Notes: a model not told the origin generated them from the letters alone. Shown: positions 47,669-61,830, counted from the first letter of the stretch. The stretch: 64,000 bases of DNA from Rhynchosporium graminicola (GCA_900074885.1 FJUW01000010.1:186001-250000); one strand, 5' to 3'. Numbers and translations: made by a program.

Positions 47669-49587
47669 CTTCTAAGAAGGCTTCTCTGTTGCTCTTATAC
47701 TCTCAATTGAATGAATTGCAACCTTCATGTTACCTCACTCTGCAGCCCTGTGGTGCTACCACACACGATGACCTGATAGAATCAGTTAGACAATTCCTGG
47801 AAACCAAGCTGCGAAGCGATTACACATTTCAAACACCAGTAGAGCATGTACCGGCACTAGGTGTCGCTAGCGTTGCATGCTCGTAGGGCTGTGTTTTATC
47901 TCATCACTTATTCGATATATTTTTCGCGTCAAATATCTTCTTCGCAGTCTAGCTACTGACGGCTTAGGGCTAGACAAGATATCAACCCAGAATTGTTTTG
48001 GAAGCCCGTTTGTACAAACTTTCTTCAGCTATCCTCGGATTCTCTCCTTAATGAATATACCAACCAGTATCGAGATGTCGTCTAATTCGCATAAAAAGTG
48101 TGCCAAGGCATGCCAAGGCATGCCAAGACGGATCACTCATGTCCATCTTAGAAAGACTTGATATCCCTACCCTTCCTCTATTCAATCATAAACCTACTAA
48201 AATTCTTCCCTAGCATAATCTTCATCTATCTAGCTACATCAAGGCATTCCAATCTAATGCATGCTAAACATCTGGCCGTGGATTTCTCAAACGAAACCCT
48301 CGTGGCGCAAATAATGCTAAACGAAGGCTAAACGACAACCTAGCCCAAAATAGCTCAGACCACAACAACCAGTAAAGGCAATGCCGACCTGAAACAGAAC
48401 ACGCTATTCATCCCATAATACCCCCCCCCATATGCTACACAAGGATACAAACTTCCTTCCATGCTTCTAAAATACAAATTCCCGAAAGGTAGATAATCAC
48501 AGCACATTTAAAACCTCGAGTTCATGCAAGAGACCACGAACGATCTAGACAACCCATGCCCATACACATCGACGACGAACCACCAAAAGCTTATTATTCC
48601 CATCCATCCTCCATGAAATTCGAAATCTGGGTTGCATGTAATACAGGCAGGTAGCTGGATCAGTTTAACTTCCCCGTCGTTGTTCTAGAAGGAGCTTCTT
48701 TCGGGCCTTTTGTGGATACGCACACGGGCGACAGGTTGGGTTATCCTGTTACTTCAAGTACTATATATAAAGTACGGAGGCAGGTCCAAGTGGACTGTGT
48801 GTAATAGGATAGGATAGCATAGGATGGATTAGGCTAGGGATGCAGGTATAGTGTTTGAGTTAGTAGATGTGCAAGAGAAACCTGGGTTTATAACAGATAA
48901 CCCGTCGACCTGAAAATGGGTACTGGTCTCGGAATCAGATATCTGATCAAGGTAATCCAGTGAGTACGATCCGGCTAGGTCATATTACTGATCTATGAAG
49001 CACGCTTTTAAGAGCTATTAGCATATTATATATCAAAAAGACCTCTAAGGGTAGGTATGATATACTACAGATTGAGCACAGAAGAAAATCAAGAATACTA
49101 TCCGATCTGAATCTAAAGCTAAACAAAACCAAATCTTACTAATTCACTATCAAACTCTTATCCTATTAATTAACGACTCGATATATAAACTAAGCATACC
49201 TCCGCGAAGACAAAATATTGAAATAATAACAAGTATAAAAGTTCAGATATATAGAGAGATAGACAGATGTATTAAACTATCCCTATACTATAAATGCTCT
49301 GCTCTGATCAACCGTAGCCACGATCAAACACAGACATAAAGACAATCCATCTGAACGTCGATTTCCACTATCCATTCCTCTAGCAATAAATTCCACGTAC
49401 TCATACACAAATATACAAACATATACACAAATCTGAAATAACCACCCCTATCATCACAACCCATTACCCATCCAAGACATCAACACCAAACTCAATTTCA
49501 AGCACGCCTCCCTCTTGTTGATATACTCCGTAAATAACTACCTAGCTACTGTAGAGACAGTCTATCCATCCCACTCACTCACACTTT

Positions 49588-49621
<34 letters not shown>

Positions 49622-50452
49622 ACAACTCCAGATCCAACCGCGCATATCCTCCCTCACCTTCCTCATACACGCACACCTATATAATAACACAAGACTTACC
49701 TCACCACTCAACCACTCTCTTCCTCCTCCTTTTCCTCATCCCCAAATCCAAATCCAAAACAAAAAAAAACATTACATAATTCACATTCCCACCAACACGC
49801 CTTTTGCGGAAAAAACCCTCCCGTATTCGTCCTTCCTTCTCCCGAGCGGAGGGGAGGGCTTTTACTCGGCGAGCGTGTGAAAAAAAAATATAAAAATCCA
49901 GATAGGTAAGAGGATCATTGAAGACCAGACGCATGATGACTCACTCGTTAGAGGAGTGATTGGCAGGACACGATCCACCTATCGTGAAGGACTGGCTACA
50001 CTTGCTTGACTTTATAACTGGTTAGAGGTTGGTAGAGTAAATATCCTCTGTGTCGGGAATAGTATGTCTAGCTTTTTTAATGTCTTGCTGTACGGACGTC
50101 CATTCATTTGCTTTGTGTCGTGGATGTTTTTGAACCCCACATATAATCATTACTCTAGATCTGTACTATGGTTTCTTGAGAAAGCAGATGAGCGAGCCCT
50201 GTCGCTCTTGGTGAGTGTGATGAGAGGCAGACCGATCCTACGGTCAGATATTTGGATAGAGAATAGCAGTCAGCTCGAGCAAGAGATTGTGTGTTGAATA
50301 CAGAAGAACACAAGCATGCATTTTGTATGTGTGTAAGGCTAATACCCAAGAACCAATAAACTGAACTTGCTAGCTATCAATACACCTAAGCGGATATCAA
50401 CCCTCCCAAACCCATCCAATTCCAAAACAACCAGTCTTCCATCAACTTCAAC
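47669..50452. other. Intergenic, partly AT-rich
   Basis: No supported gene. An AT-rich stretch lies at about 48990-49260. Short frames at 47689-47886 and 49515-49880 (low complexity, His/Pro/Ser) are not convincing. Confidence 0.5.
49588..49621. repeat. (ATC)n microsatellite
   Basis: About eleven uninterrupted ATC units. Confidence 0.95.
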
Positions 50453-52503
50453 CTATGCCTCCAACGTAACCTGCTGACCCTTCACCCGTCCAATGACCTG
50501 CGAAGGCGCGTACTTCCTAATAACCTCGTCATCATGCAACATCTCAAACTCCTCAGTCGCATCACGGCCCATGAAGTTCATGATGGCCTGAGGACCGCCT
50601 GGGTGCTCATCAAGCCAGTCCGAAACATCCATCACGACGCCCTTGACCACAACCCAGAGATCTTCCTTGGTGTTGTGCTTGGCAACCTCTTCCATCGAGT
50701 ATTCCTTCTCGGGAATCTTGAATTCCTCTTTCTTGGTTGGCTTGCTGACCTTTCCTGGATCAGACGAAGCGCCATCCATGACCGGACCGGCTGAGGTCTG
50801 TTTTTGTTGAGCAATCTTGTCTTCTGTACTAGAGCTGGAGCTGGCTCCTTCGCTGTTCCACTCCACTGAGATCTTGCCTGGCTGCGATGGGTCGATGTGC
50901 AGAGAGATCTGGCCAAGACGTGATGATGCACCGGCAACGCTACCGTTGAGAGCGTTACGGAAGAGGTAGTTGCTAGCAGTGTCACCGGCAACACGTCCGT
51001 AGACGACACAGCCGAGCAGAGAAGAACCTCCGAGACGGTTGGCACCGTGAACACCTCCTGCCAATTCACCGCAAGCGTAAAGACCCTCAAATGGCTTTCC
51101 TTCCGAGTTGAGAATTTCGGCCTTGTCGTTGATCTCGATACCACCCATAGTGAAATGGAGAACAGGCTCCATAACAGCAACATGAAAGTCATCATCAACG
51201 TTGACTGGGCCGTTGTGAAAGAACTTCTTTCCGTAGGGGTCCTTCTTCTTGCCATCGGCAATGTCGTTGTATGCATCGAAAGTGGATTGGAGATGCTCTG
51301 GGGTGCAGCCAATCTCCTTTGCGAGCTCCTTGCCAGTCATCTTCTTCATCAGACCACGACCAGAATAGTGACGAGTGTGGAAATCGAGAACGTTTGATGC
51401 TTTGGAGTTGAGGATGAGGCGGACGGGGAATTTTCCCTTGTCTTTCTCCTTCCACATCTCACCGGAAACGTAATCACGGTGACCGAGCTCGTCGCAGAAT
51501 CTGTTACCATCTCCGTTCAAAAGAAGACCACCCTCGCCACGAAGGGCCTCTGCAGCCAAAAACTTCCACTTTGATCCTGGATCCTTGGGATCTACTAGAC
51601 CAGTGGGATGTACTTGGACCTTGTCCATATCGATTCCATTTCCTCCAATAGCCATTACAATCTTGTGTCCATCACCAGTAGCGTGAACACCATTGGTAGA
51701 CGAAAGGTCGAAAGTATCTGGTCTCCATTTTTTGAGAAGAGATGTCTCTGTGAAGTCGGCTGCGTATCCTCCAGTGGCTAGAATGACAGGGCCCTCAACA
51801 GACTGCGTCTCTCCACCGAATTCATACTGAACACCGACGACCTTGTTTCCTTCCTTGTTGATCCCGGTCATGCGGGCCTTCTTGATGATCTGTACACGCT
51901 CTGGCTCGTTCTCTGCGAGTTCCTCGAGTCTTTGCATCAAAGCATATGTGATAGCCATACCCGGGAACTTGGCATCGTGTCCTCTGTGTGTTCTTGGCTG
52001 GGAGTGACCACTAAAATAACTTATTAGCAAGTGATTCGACGTCGCGAGAAAATCGTACGTACCCTAGCCGCGAAACGAGGGTCAGATCTAAGCCGAAAAC
52101 ATCCTGAAGCCACTCAACAGCTGCCGCAGACTTATATGTCAAGACCTTGATCAGATCTGGGCGGGCCTTATCTCTTGCAGACTTGAGGGTATCATCGTAA
52201 AACTGCTTCACACTGTCCTGGATCTTTGTATCCACTTGTGTCCGAGTCAAGGCTCCATTTATTCCGGAAGTGGCCTTCGTGGAGTTTCCGCCAAAGAAAC
52301 CTGTAGAGCGTTAGATATTAAAATCCCGAAAACGATGTGAGTAACATACCTTGCTTGTCAAGAACAAGGACATTGCCACCAGCGAGGTAAATGGTATGCG
52401 CCGCACTGAGGCCGGACACTGTTGATTGTCAGCGATCAATTGAGTGTGTAAGTGAAGTAGGACACTCACATCCACCACCAACGACAATAACTCTGGGGGC
52501 CAT
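50453..52503 (-). CDS. osm1: Fumarate reductase flavoprotein fused to cytochrome b5
   Basis: Exons 52503-52470, 52418-52350, 52300-52063 and 52010-50453 on the minus strand give 632 residues. The FAD site is at the very N-terminus (RVIVVGGGLSGLSAAHT). It is followed by GGNSTKATSGINGA, GHSQPRTHRG, the HPTG block, RHYSGRGLMKK, and the C-terminal FAD block (LYACGELAGGVHGANRLGG), as in yeast Frd1/Osm1. After a Ser/Lys-rich linker, the last 80 residues form a cytochrome b5 domain (YSMEEVAKHN, haem-binding HPGG, second His in EMLHDDE). The enzyme reduces fumarate to succinate and reoxidises flavin or NADH pools. With no visible targeting peptide or membrane span, a cytosolic location is inferred. 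Introns are 49-52 nt. Confidence 0.94.
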
Positions 52504-54490
52504 GCTGAAGGATATATGAGGAATGTAGATAGAGTGTATAAAGAGATCAAAAGACCAAGCGAGCAGGAGGGAGAGAGATATATTGTGAGTTGTCTGGGGA
52601 GGAAGGAGGTGGAGGTGGAGGTGGAGGTGGAGGTGGAGGTGGAGGGATGGTCTTGATGCCAAGGAAGGGAACAGGCGGGAATTTTATGCCGAGGTCTATT
52701 GGGGGCTCGGCTCGCTCCAATGAGCACTCAAGTTTCTGTCAGCGGTCAGCCCACCCTAGCGGATTCTGTAACTTGAGCCTGAGATCACTGCCTAGTGCAT
52801 CAGCCGTCCTGGTGGAGATCGTCCGTCCTCCTTACTGTACACTCTATAGGTAGGTATGCAAGTATTTCTGAAGGAGGATGGATAACCGGGGAAACACCCC
52901 TAGAGAATCGTTGAAAGCGAAATCGGACCCGAATACTGGTTTTGACTTTGCAATAAGGTACAGTAACTAAGTTCTATTGAAATTTTCCCTTCTCATTCCA
53001 TTGCCACTCCGTTTAGCTTTACCCCCAGGACCCAACAGTTAGTTAGTTGTTACAGTACTTCCGGCACGGTCAACACAGCCGGGAGGCCTTCACATGTGAA
53101 AAGGAAGGATGCACCCCACACCGCGCGCGCTTCTCCAGACTTTCTTAGTATAAGTATCATCTGACCCAGATGACCAGAAAATCAGCGCATGAGTGAGTGC
53201 CTGCAGGTGGAGGTCAGATCTAGATAGCATGTGAAAGTCTGAGAGAGCAAAGACGCACTTCATGAACGTGATTCTCAGGGTCCGGGCTTGGTGGTGCTGC
53301 TGATATTGTGCATTCATTCATTCATTCAATTTAAGCCTCGTGTGCTCTCTCCACAATCCCCGGATCCGGCGCATTGCTGTAGTTCGGCTTCTCGCACTAA
53401 TAAGTGGCGAAGACTCTTTTTGAGCACGATGGCTGGATGATTTGCAAGCTTTAAGAATCGGGGCCTTTTTTGCATGTTAGTCGGGCGTAATTGGCACTCC
53501 TTCTTTCATTCCGAACAATCATACGTCTGTATCGTCTACCCGGTGAAGTATACCTGCTGATCTAGTAAAAGACATCTCGCTAGAAGCTGAGATGGATGAG
53601 CCTTGTTGACTGCAAGCTGAGGAACATCTAATATTGTCACCCAGCGTCTCCTTCGCACAGTTCCTAATTTAGTCAGTTGTCTTTTGGTATAAGACATCTT
53701 CGATAAGTCGCGGTCCTATTTGAAACCTCATACTATTACGGACCAATTTTCAGAATATCAATGTCGACATCCCTACTTCTTTTCACTGGTTCCCTGTCAA
53801 CGATATAAAATTCCCCTATCTTCCCCCAAATAAGTTGTCGTGATCTTGACGGAAAGAACAAGGTGAGGGCCAGGCGCCGCTGTTGCTTGAGAGTTATCAT
53901 TGGAACCGATCATGTAGATATTTGTTTCTTTAGATAAAGTCATTTCTGTCAGCTGCCTCGATTACCTCTAAAGCTGAAGCCTGCAGGGACGACTGATCAG
54001 AAACATGCGATGATACCTCTGGTTCGAGTGACAGTTAGGTAGGATAGGTAGGAACTACTATCGAGGGAATTCAAAAATTGCTGATATCAAAAGAAATTCG
54101 AGTGATTTCGTAGTGATATAGCATTGCCTGACTGTAGTTCCGTGAGATTGGTAATGTTGCAGAGACAATACATGAAAGTACGTATGGAACCAGCAACACA
54201 TTATAAAATCGAGAAATGATCCCAATACCTATCTCATGGGTAATATTGAGGAACGCAAATGAGTTTGCACTTGTGCATCATGCTCTAGACGATGCCTCAC
54301 AGAAGGAATTTTAAATCTACTTTTGAGCTAGTTGAATCGAATGTGCACAGGACAGGATTCTCAAGGGATTATATTCTTACCCATGACATGCCAAGACAAC
54401 TCGTACGCTCGCACAAACCTCGTCATCGCTCCACAACCGCGAAACTGCTAGACGCAAACGTCTACCAACAGATAACACAACAACCCCAAG
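52504..54490. other. Divergent intergenic region
   Basis: About 2 kb between the divergent fumarate reductase and FAS1 genes holds both promoters. It includes a GGAGGT microsatellite (listed) and an ATTC run at about 53309-53328. No gene supported. Confidence 0.5.
52602..52647. repeat. (GGAGGT)n microsatellite
   Basis: About seven GGAGGT hexamers in the promoter or leader of the fumarate reductase gene. Confidence 0.9.
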
Positions 54491-55185
54491 ATGAGACTCG
54501 GTATATTCCCTCTCCTCATCGCACCTTTCTTCGTCGGTGCCCTCCTCCCAAACCAAAATCAGAGATTCCTGTCGAACCCCAACTCGAACCTCGGGCCAGC
54601 GATGCCTCCCCCACCAAATCCCCCTCCCAGCTCCGCCAGCGACAGCACCAGTGTAATTCTCTCGGACGTCCTGGGACAAGACCGCAGCATCAACATATTC
54701 GCCGGCTTCACACGCGACTTTGCGCAGATATCTCAGCGGTTTGAAGATAGCAGAATGAACACCACGATCCTCGCGCCTATCAACTCGGCCATTATGGCAC
54801 TGCCTAGAAAACCGTGGGAGGATCCTAAGGACTATGAGAGCTTGGGAACCGAGGCTTATGAGGGTGAGAAAGGGGAGGAGAGGGCGCATAGGAATATGAG
54901 GAGGTTTGTGGAGGCCCATGTTGTGCCGACAAGTCCGTGGGAGGAGGGCGTGAGGTTTAAAACGCTGGCTGGCGGGGAGGTTTGGTGGGAGAACAAGGAG
55001 GGGGTGAAAATGGTAGGTTGTACTCCTCGTTTTCCGAGCGATGGAGATGGTTGTTAGTTTTTTGGTGAACTTGGCTAATTTTGCGGTTGTAGGTCCAGCC
55101 AGGGAATATTGAGGTCAGTTCTGTGGTGAGTAAGGTCCATAATGGGGAAGTTTGGATCTTGAAGGGAGTGAGGAATTATGCCTAA
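54491..55185 (+). CDS. Secreted FAS1 (fasciclin) domain protein
   Basis: Two exons (54491-55012 and 55093-55185, intron 80 nt) give 204 residues. A signal peptide (MRLGIFPLLIAPFFVGA) and a Pro/Asn-rich spacer precede one FAS1-like domain: SVILSDVLGQDRSINIFAGF, then TTILAPINSAIMALPRKPW, then AHVVPTSPW, then NGEVWILKGV. The TILAP-N-A and AHVVP blocks are the H1 and H2-like motifs of the fold. FAS1 proteins act at the cell surface in adhesion. The single domain and lack of a GPI tail suggest a secreted or vacuolar small protein, as is common in ascomycetes. Confidence 0.85.
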
Positions 55186-56408
55186 GGAAAATTTGGATGA
55201 TGGACATAGAACATAACACACGGCGCTATTGATTCACGTTGGCGCTGGCAGGAGTTTTGGTCAGGCCTAGACTTGGAATACTAGAGAGGCACTGTTATGA
55301 TATAGGGAGACAAGCGAGGGAATCTTTGGACCTCCTATAATATACACTTGGAACGAGGCTGCTTCTAGGTTACGAGTAATGAGACATGTCTACCCGTGTC
55401 TGATGGACATGAAAACTACTGAGGTAGACACGTCTTCCTTAGGTCGATAGCAGAAGGAACCTCTTTAAGGCTTTACAAGACCAAGAGTAAAAGTTTAACA
55501 GACCTCATATGATATAACTTAGAGAAGCCAAGCTCATCAATATATCTTAGCTATGGCTAGAGCCTGTTCAATCCTCTAAATCGATCCGAAGTCATGAGAA
55601 TATCACAGCATAACAGGTTAAAGACATGCTCTAATAGTATACAAGTCCGCGAAAGATTTATATGGGTCAACTTGTTCGGTATTTCAAGTCACGAAGCTTC
55701 ATTTCCTTGTCGATTGCGAATACAAACAGCCAAATAAAATACTATCTAAGAGACAAAAGTGAATCCGTCGTTCGGTACATACTGAATATTTTTCTTGTTA
55801 GTTCCCGGCATGGTGCTTTGGCTCCACTTTGGATGGATGTATTTTGACAAGAAATTGTATCGTCGCTTTATATTGACATTCGTAACATTGATATCATTTT
55901 ACGATATGCAAAATTTGAAATTCTAATGGCCAGGCAAGCAAGACATGAGTCTCCTCTTGAAATCTTATTCCGGATAGTGCAAGTATCTCACTATCTTGGT
56001 AGATCTGAAGGAAAAGGACGAGGCTGTACAGCCTTCCGCTAGTCAAAGGGGCACCCCTGACTTGTTCCGATAGCATCATGTCTGCCCTCTAGCCTATGAC
56101 CTCTGCCCTCTTTTACTTACTATACACACCTCATTCTCGCAATGCCCGCCGATCAGAGCAACAGTTAGCGCATCGCACTTTGATTCCAGGAACTAGACTC
56201 TCAATTTCGAGCCGTACTGCTAAGAGCTGCTTGGTGGTGTGTTTGAATCTCTTCTCTAAATCGGTGGCCCGACAGCTCTAAGATAGCATTCAACGGATTA
56301 ACTAACCTTCCCAGAGCGCATTCAATCTGCAAATATCTAAAAATTGGAATTTTCACTCCTGCGAAAATCCAGCAAGCTTTTTTACCGTCACGCCAATAAT
56401 ACATCATC
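55186..56408. other. Intergenic, upstream region of SIN3
   Basis: It holds the FAS1 3' flank and the SIN3 promoter. The short frames are AT-rich and unremarkable. Confidence 0.5.
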
Positions 56409-59400
56409 ATGAATTCCCAAAACCACGGTCCGCCTGCGAACTTCGACCGAGATCGCGACATCGAGGACCATAGAAGCCAACGTGCATTGCAGGAAGAGAT
56501 GCTGCAACGGGAGCAAAGAGAACGCGAACATAATGAGAGGCAAGAAAGGGAGAGACAACATCGAGAGCAATACCAAACAGCTCCACCCCACCAGAATTCC
56601 GCCGGCTCAATTCCCCTTCACCAACCCGTAGCATCTCGACTGCCGGGTGCTATCCACAGTCCTGGCGGACTTCTTGCAAATCATGGTGGAGGTCCTCCGT
56701 CCGGTCCTCTTGGTGCTCCTAGTGGTCCAGGAAATGCATTTGGTGGACCCTTACATGGCGAAGCTCGCCCCCTCCAACACAACCCTCAGCAGGCGACGAG
56801 CCAGCTCCAACAACAGCAAGGATTTGGTCCCAATATAATGCATCAAAACTCTGTAGGTGGCCAAGGTGGAAACCCTCCATTTGGTGGTCCGTTGCCGCAA
56901 CAGCAAGCCCAGCTACAACAGCAGCAACACGCGGCGCAACAGCAGCAAGAAGCTGCCAGGCTACAACAAGCTCTTCCATCATTCGGAGGACCCATCGCAC
57001 AAGGTCATCAAATGCCTAGTGCTCCTGCCCTGGGACAACCAGGACAGCAGCCTATACTAAACGTAAGTCATTCTCTTCAAGTACTCGTTCTTCGTTATGA
57101 TCGACCTTTGGCGACTCACTTCCAATCATGTACCTCTTTTTCTGCCTTGCCTTTGTCAGGCCTGTAAGAAATATGAGCTTGGTCCACCGGGAATCATGTC
57201 ATATGAGGTGCCATGCCATTCCTGGTCTTGAATCCCTCGATCTGCCGTAAAGCAGGAGACCAACACTTCTCAATACCCCTCGGACACGTACTGGATGCTT
57301 CCAACACTCAACTAATAACGAATATCAGGATGCTCTCAGCTACCTCGACCAGGTCAAGGTCCAGTTCGCGGACCAGCCTGATGTTTATAACCGGTTTCTG
57401 GATATAATGAAGGATTTTAAAAGTCAAGCGTATGTGCAGACCCCTCCCCTTGGTCTAGAGCTGTGTGTGCTGAAATTTACTAGAATCGACACACCTGGTG
57501 TCATCAACCGAGTCTCTGATCTTTTTGCTGGTAATCCGCAACTCATACAAGGGTTTAATACATTTCTTCCTCCAGGCTACCGGATCGAATGTGGTGCTGG
57601 CAATGATCCAAACACGATTCGAGTTACGACGCCCATGGGAACAACTGTTCAATCTATATCGGGAGGCCGCGCACTACCCGAGTCTGTTGTAGCTCAAGGT
57701 GGAGGATATTACAATCCTGGGCGAACTGGATGGCAACAACAGCAACCGCAGCATAGTATCGAAAGTCCAGAGGCGGTATTTAGTCCTCAAGCCCAGGGTG
57801 GAGCTCAAATCTATAATCCGGCGCCTCCACAGAATGTGTATGAAAATGTTGCAACTGTCAATGCTCATCAGCAACAGCAGAGAGGCGTCTCTCAGTTGAC
57901 AAATGCTGCAGCTACTTTGGGGCATCCTCCTCGGAATGCCCAGACACCAACTCCCGGTGGTCAACCAGGTATGAATAATGGAGCGCAGCCCGGTGGTGAA
58001 AAGCGCGGGCCTGTTGAGTTCAATCATGCCATTAGCTACGTCAATAAGATCAAGGTTTGTTCCCACATAGACCATGCAATAGAAGCAAATCCGCTAACAC
58101 CATCAACAGAATCGCTTTCAAGATAAACCGGAAATCTACAAACAGTTCCTTGAAATCCTCCAAACCTACCAACGGGAGTCGAAGCCCATCCAAGGCGTCT
58201 ACGGCCAAGTCACAGAACTTTTTAAGACTGCCCCTGATCTTCTCGATGATTTCAAGCAATTCCTTCCGGAGTCTGCTGCTCAAGCAAAAGCAGCCGCAGC
58301 TGCCAAAGTAGTGGAAGATGCCCAGGTAAGCCAAACGCCCCAAGCTCAGGGCTCCCGTGAACGGTTGCCGCCGATTGGAAGCTTTGCTGTGCCGGCAAGT
58401 ACAAGCAAAGAGGGCAGAAAGCGACCTCGCAATAGCGGTGCAGCCCTTGGCTCTCAGGCCAACGTTGTCGCGGAGAGCTCGAGAGCTGCTCAAAGCAGCG
58501 CAGGAAACAAAGTAAATATACCGTCATCTATCACATTATATGATGGTTCAATTATATAGTGGTTAAAGACGAAGCTAACATCACCACAGAGAACCAAATT
58601 GACCCACAAATCAAATGCCCCTGATGCGTCAGCAGTCTCTCCGACATTGACACCGATGATGCCCGAGCCTCTGCCCCCGACCTCGACTTCCGGCGCCACG
58701 GCGGAAGAGCTCGCCTTCTTTGATCGGGTAAAGAAGTACATCGGAAATAAGTCATCCATGAATGAATTCTTGAAGCTTTGCAATCTCTTTTCGCAAGACC
58801 TCATCGACAAAAACGTGCTCGTGCACAAGGCCAGCAGTTTTATCGGCGGCAACCAAGATTTGATGAATTGGTTCAAAGACTTCGTTACCTACGACGGCCA
58901 AGAGGATCAGGTCGATAATAAGCCGAAGGCACCGACGGGTCGAGTTGCTTTGAGCAATTGCAGAGGGTTGGGGCCTAGCTATCGCCTTCTTCCAATAAGA
59001 GTACGTTGTCCTATTTTCGCTTGTTGTCATTGATCAGCCCCACTATGCGCTTAACGAGCTGCGAGTTCCTATTGTCCGCGAACATTGTGGTCACGATTGT
59101 CATAGACTCGCTTCCTATTGCCATCCACCTCCTGAAAACTCCATCTCAAACCTTCATATTTCTGATCCGAGCTTTCTTCCCTCCTTCTCGATCAATCATA
59201 CCTCTTTACATCCTCAAAGAATTCATCTAAAACAACTCTTCCCCTTTCACTTCCCTCTTCCTCGATGACACAAGATCCTCTTTTTGAGACTTCCTCTTGC
59301 CGAGATGAATGCTTTCTCGCCCCGCCAGGGGTAGGGGCGAAAAATTATCTTCGTATCGCACACGGACAGTGTGCAAAGCGCGCACTTGACGATCTTCATT

Positions 59401-61830
59401 GGGAAAACTCTACCAAGCGGAGAAAGCTTTCTCCCAAGCTACAGGGGGCCATCAAAAAGCGTGAGATTTATTGGGACAGAATTAACGCAAATCATCAGGA
59501 GAGGCAAAAGCCATGCTCTGGCCGCGACGAGATGTGCCAGGATGTTCTCAATGACAGCTGGGCCTCGCATCCTACATGGGCATCAGAAGATTCTGGATTT
59601 GTTGCTCACCGAAAGAACATCTACGAAGAGGGCCTTCATCGAATTGAAGAAGAGAGACACGACTATGATTTCAACATCGAAGCCAACGCCAAGGTCATAC
59701 AACTCCTTGAACCCATCGCTCAGTCTCTTATTGCCATGAACACGGAGGAGAGAGAGAATTTCCGCATGCCAATTGGTGCTGGTGGCGCATCTCAAGCCAT
59801 ATACAAGCGTGTGCTCAAGAAGGTTTATGCCGAACGTGGACCGGAGGTCGTTGCGGATCTGTTCAGAGATCCATCGGCGGTACTCCCGATCGTACTGATG
59901 AGATTGAAGCAAAAAGATGAGGAATGGCGTTTCGCACAGGTAAGTTTTCAAGTATTCATCGATTTGTAGCATACTGACTTATAGCACAGCGTGAATGGGA
60001 GAAGGTATGGGCAGGTCAGACGTCCAACATCTACCTGAAGAGTCTTGATCACATGGGCATTCAAGCCAAGCAGGCTGACAAGAAGAACTTCTCTGCAAAG
60101 CATCTTATCGATGCAATCAAAGCCAAGTACGAAGAACAGAGACGTCAACGAAGCTTGAAAGGACGTGCTTCGGTTTACCAATTCTCGTACGAGTTTGCCG
60201 ATCGCGAAGTGGTTCTCAATGTTCTCCATATCATGCTCGTCTACGTCACAAATGCCAGTCAACATAATCCCGCCGAACGCATCCGTATCTCCAACTTTTT
60301 TGAGAAATTCCTCTCACATTTCTTCGACATTTCGGACGAGGACATTGCTCGCTGCAGTGCTGGCATCGATCGTGGAACTCCTGATGATGATTCCGAGGAC
60401 ACTGCTCATGTCGAACTCACCAACGGCAGAGGTAGACGTGCTGGAAACGGAAAGAAGACTGATCTTCGACGTGGTGTCTTAGACAAGGCTCGCAATGGAG
60501 TTAGAGGTCGTGGCCAGAAGGATGATAGTGCTGCAGGAAGCAAGGAATCCACCCCTGATGCTGATTCCGTTGCAGAAGATGACCAGGATGCTGTCGATGA
60601 GCCCGTCCTCAACCGGGTAACCGATCAACGTTGGACAACACTTCCTGGAGCCATTGAGTCGGGCCGCCCAATCCAGTACCCAGGTCTGAGCCCAGATCAG
60701 CAATTCAAGCGTGATTGGTATAGCCTCTACGCCAATCAAACACTGTTTGTTTTCTTCAGCGTCTTTCAGACATTGTATCGGCGATTCAAAGAGGTCAAAG
60801 ATTGCGAGGATTCTGCCAGGGAAGAAGGTACTAAGGCAGCCAAGGCCAAGCCTGCAAAGGCAATAGGACTCATCGCGGACTTCGAGGATCACACTGCTGC
60901 GGCACTCAACGATCCCAATTTCTACTACAACAAGACCTTGGAGAACGTCGCACATTTCATCGAAGGTGATCTCGACGATGCGAATTATCAAGGCTGGTTC
61001 CGACGATACTATCTGAAGAAAGGCTGGCAATTGTACACCATCCAGGACCTTCTCAAGCACATCTCAAGGCTGGGTGCTATTTGCTCTAGTAATGATATCA
61101 AGGAGAAGACCCCTGATCTCCTGGACGCATTCTACCAGAATAGAAAGCATGAGGAGACCTCATTCAACACTGAGATCAATATGAGGAAGCAAGCCGACAA
61201 GTATGTCAAGGAACAGGAGCTGTTTCTTATTAAATGGGTAAGTCCACTCGATTCTTTTCCAGGGAAGCAACACTTACAGGATCACAGTACCCAAACAAGA
61301 GCCAAGCCACATTGAAATGGGTTCAGAAGGAAGAAACCACATTTGAGATGGACGATATGGAACGCAAGGAGCGCTGGCAATACTATAACTCCTCCTACGT
61401 TCGTGTCGATGCAACTGAAGGAGTTCCCCGAGGCAGTCTACAGAAATCTCTCCTTAAACGGAACCGCCGCCCTGATGGTGATTTCGACGAGAGTATCTCC
61501 AAAAGGCCACTGATACACCATGAGGAGTTGAACCTACGCATCGAAGTCAATACTTACAAGATCATCTATCGCGAACCCGGCACAGAGTATTTCTTCTACA
61601 GCGGCAATCCAATGACCTACGATCCTATCACGGATGAGAGTTCTACCCGCGAACGACTCCGCAAATTCGAGAATGTTCGTACAGATCGATTCAAGGAAAA
61701 ATTCGAGATGAATAATGCCTGGATGAAGGGTTTGGATCGCGATGAGGTTGCCAAGATCAATAACGACTTCAGGAATTGGATTGATGGTTCCTCGGAAGAA
61801 GCTGGTGCCGAAGACGACACAATGAAATGA
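56409..61830 (+). CDS. sin3: Transcriptional corepressor SIN3
   Basis: Eight exons (56409-57062, 57329-57429, 57484-58054, 58110-58511, 58590-59000, 59499-59939, 59990-61237, 61288-61830) give 1456 residues. A Gln/Gly/Pro-rich N-terminus precedes PAH1 ([13 protein letters not shown], about 219-285), PAH2 ([20 protein letters not shown], about 430-500) and PAH3 ([14 protein letters not shown], about 616-685). The HDAC-interaction region follows ([10 protein letters not shown] joined to [13 protein letters not shown], then [19 protein letters not shown]). The SIN3 C-terminal domain runs to the end. SIN3 is the scaffold of the Rpd3/HDAC complexes; PAH domains dock repressors. Most introns are 50-78 nt. 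Intron 1 (266 nt) and intron 5 (498 nt, inside a highly conserved block) are long; intron 5 is discussed in findings. All joins keep the frame. Confidence 0.96.
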
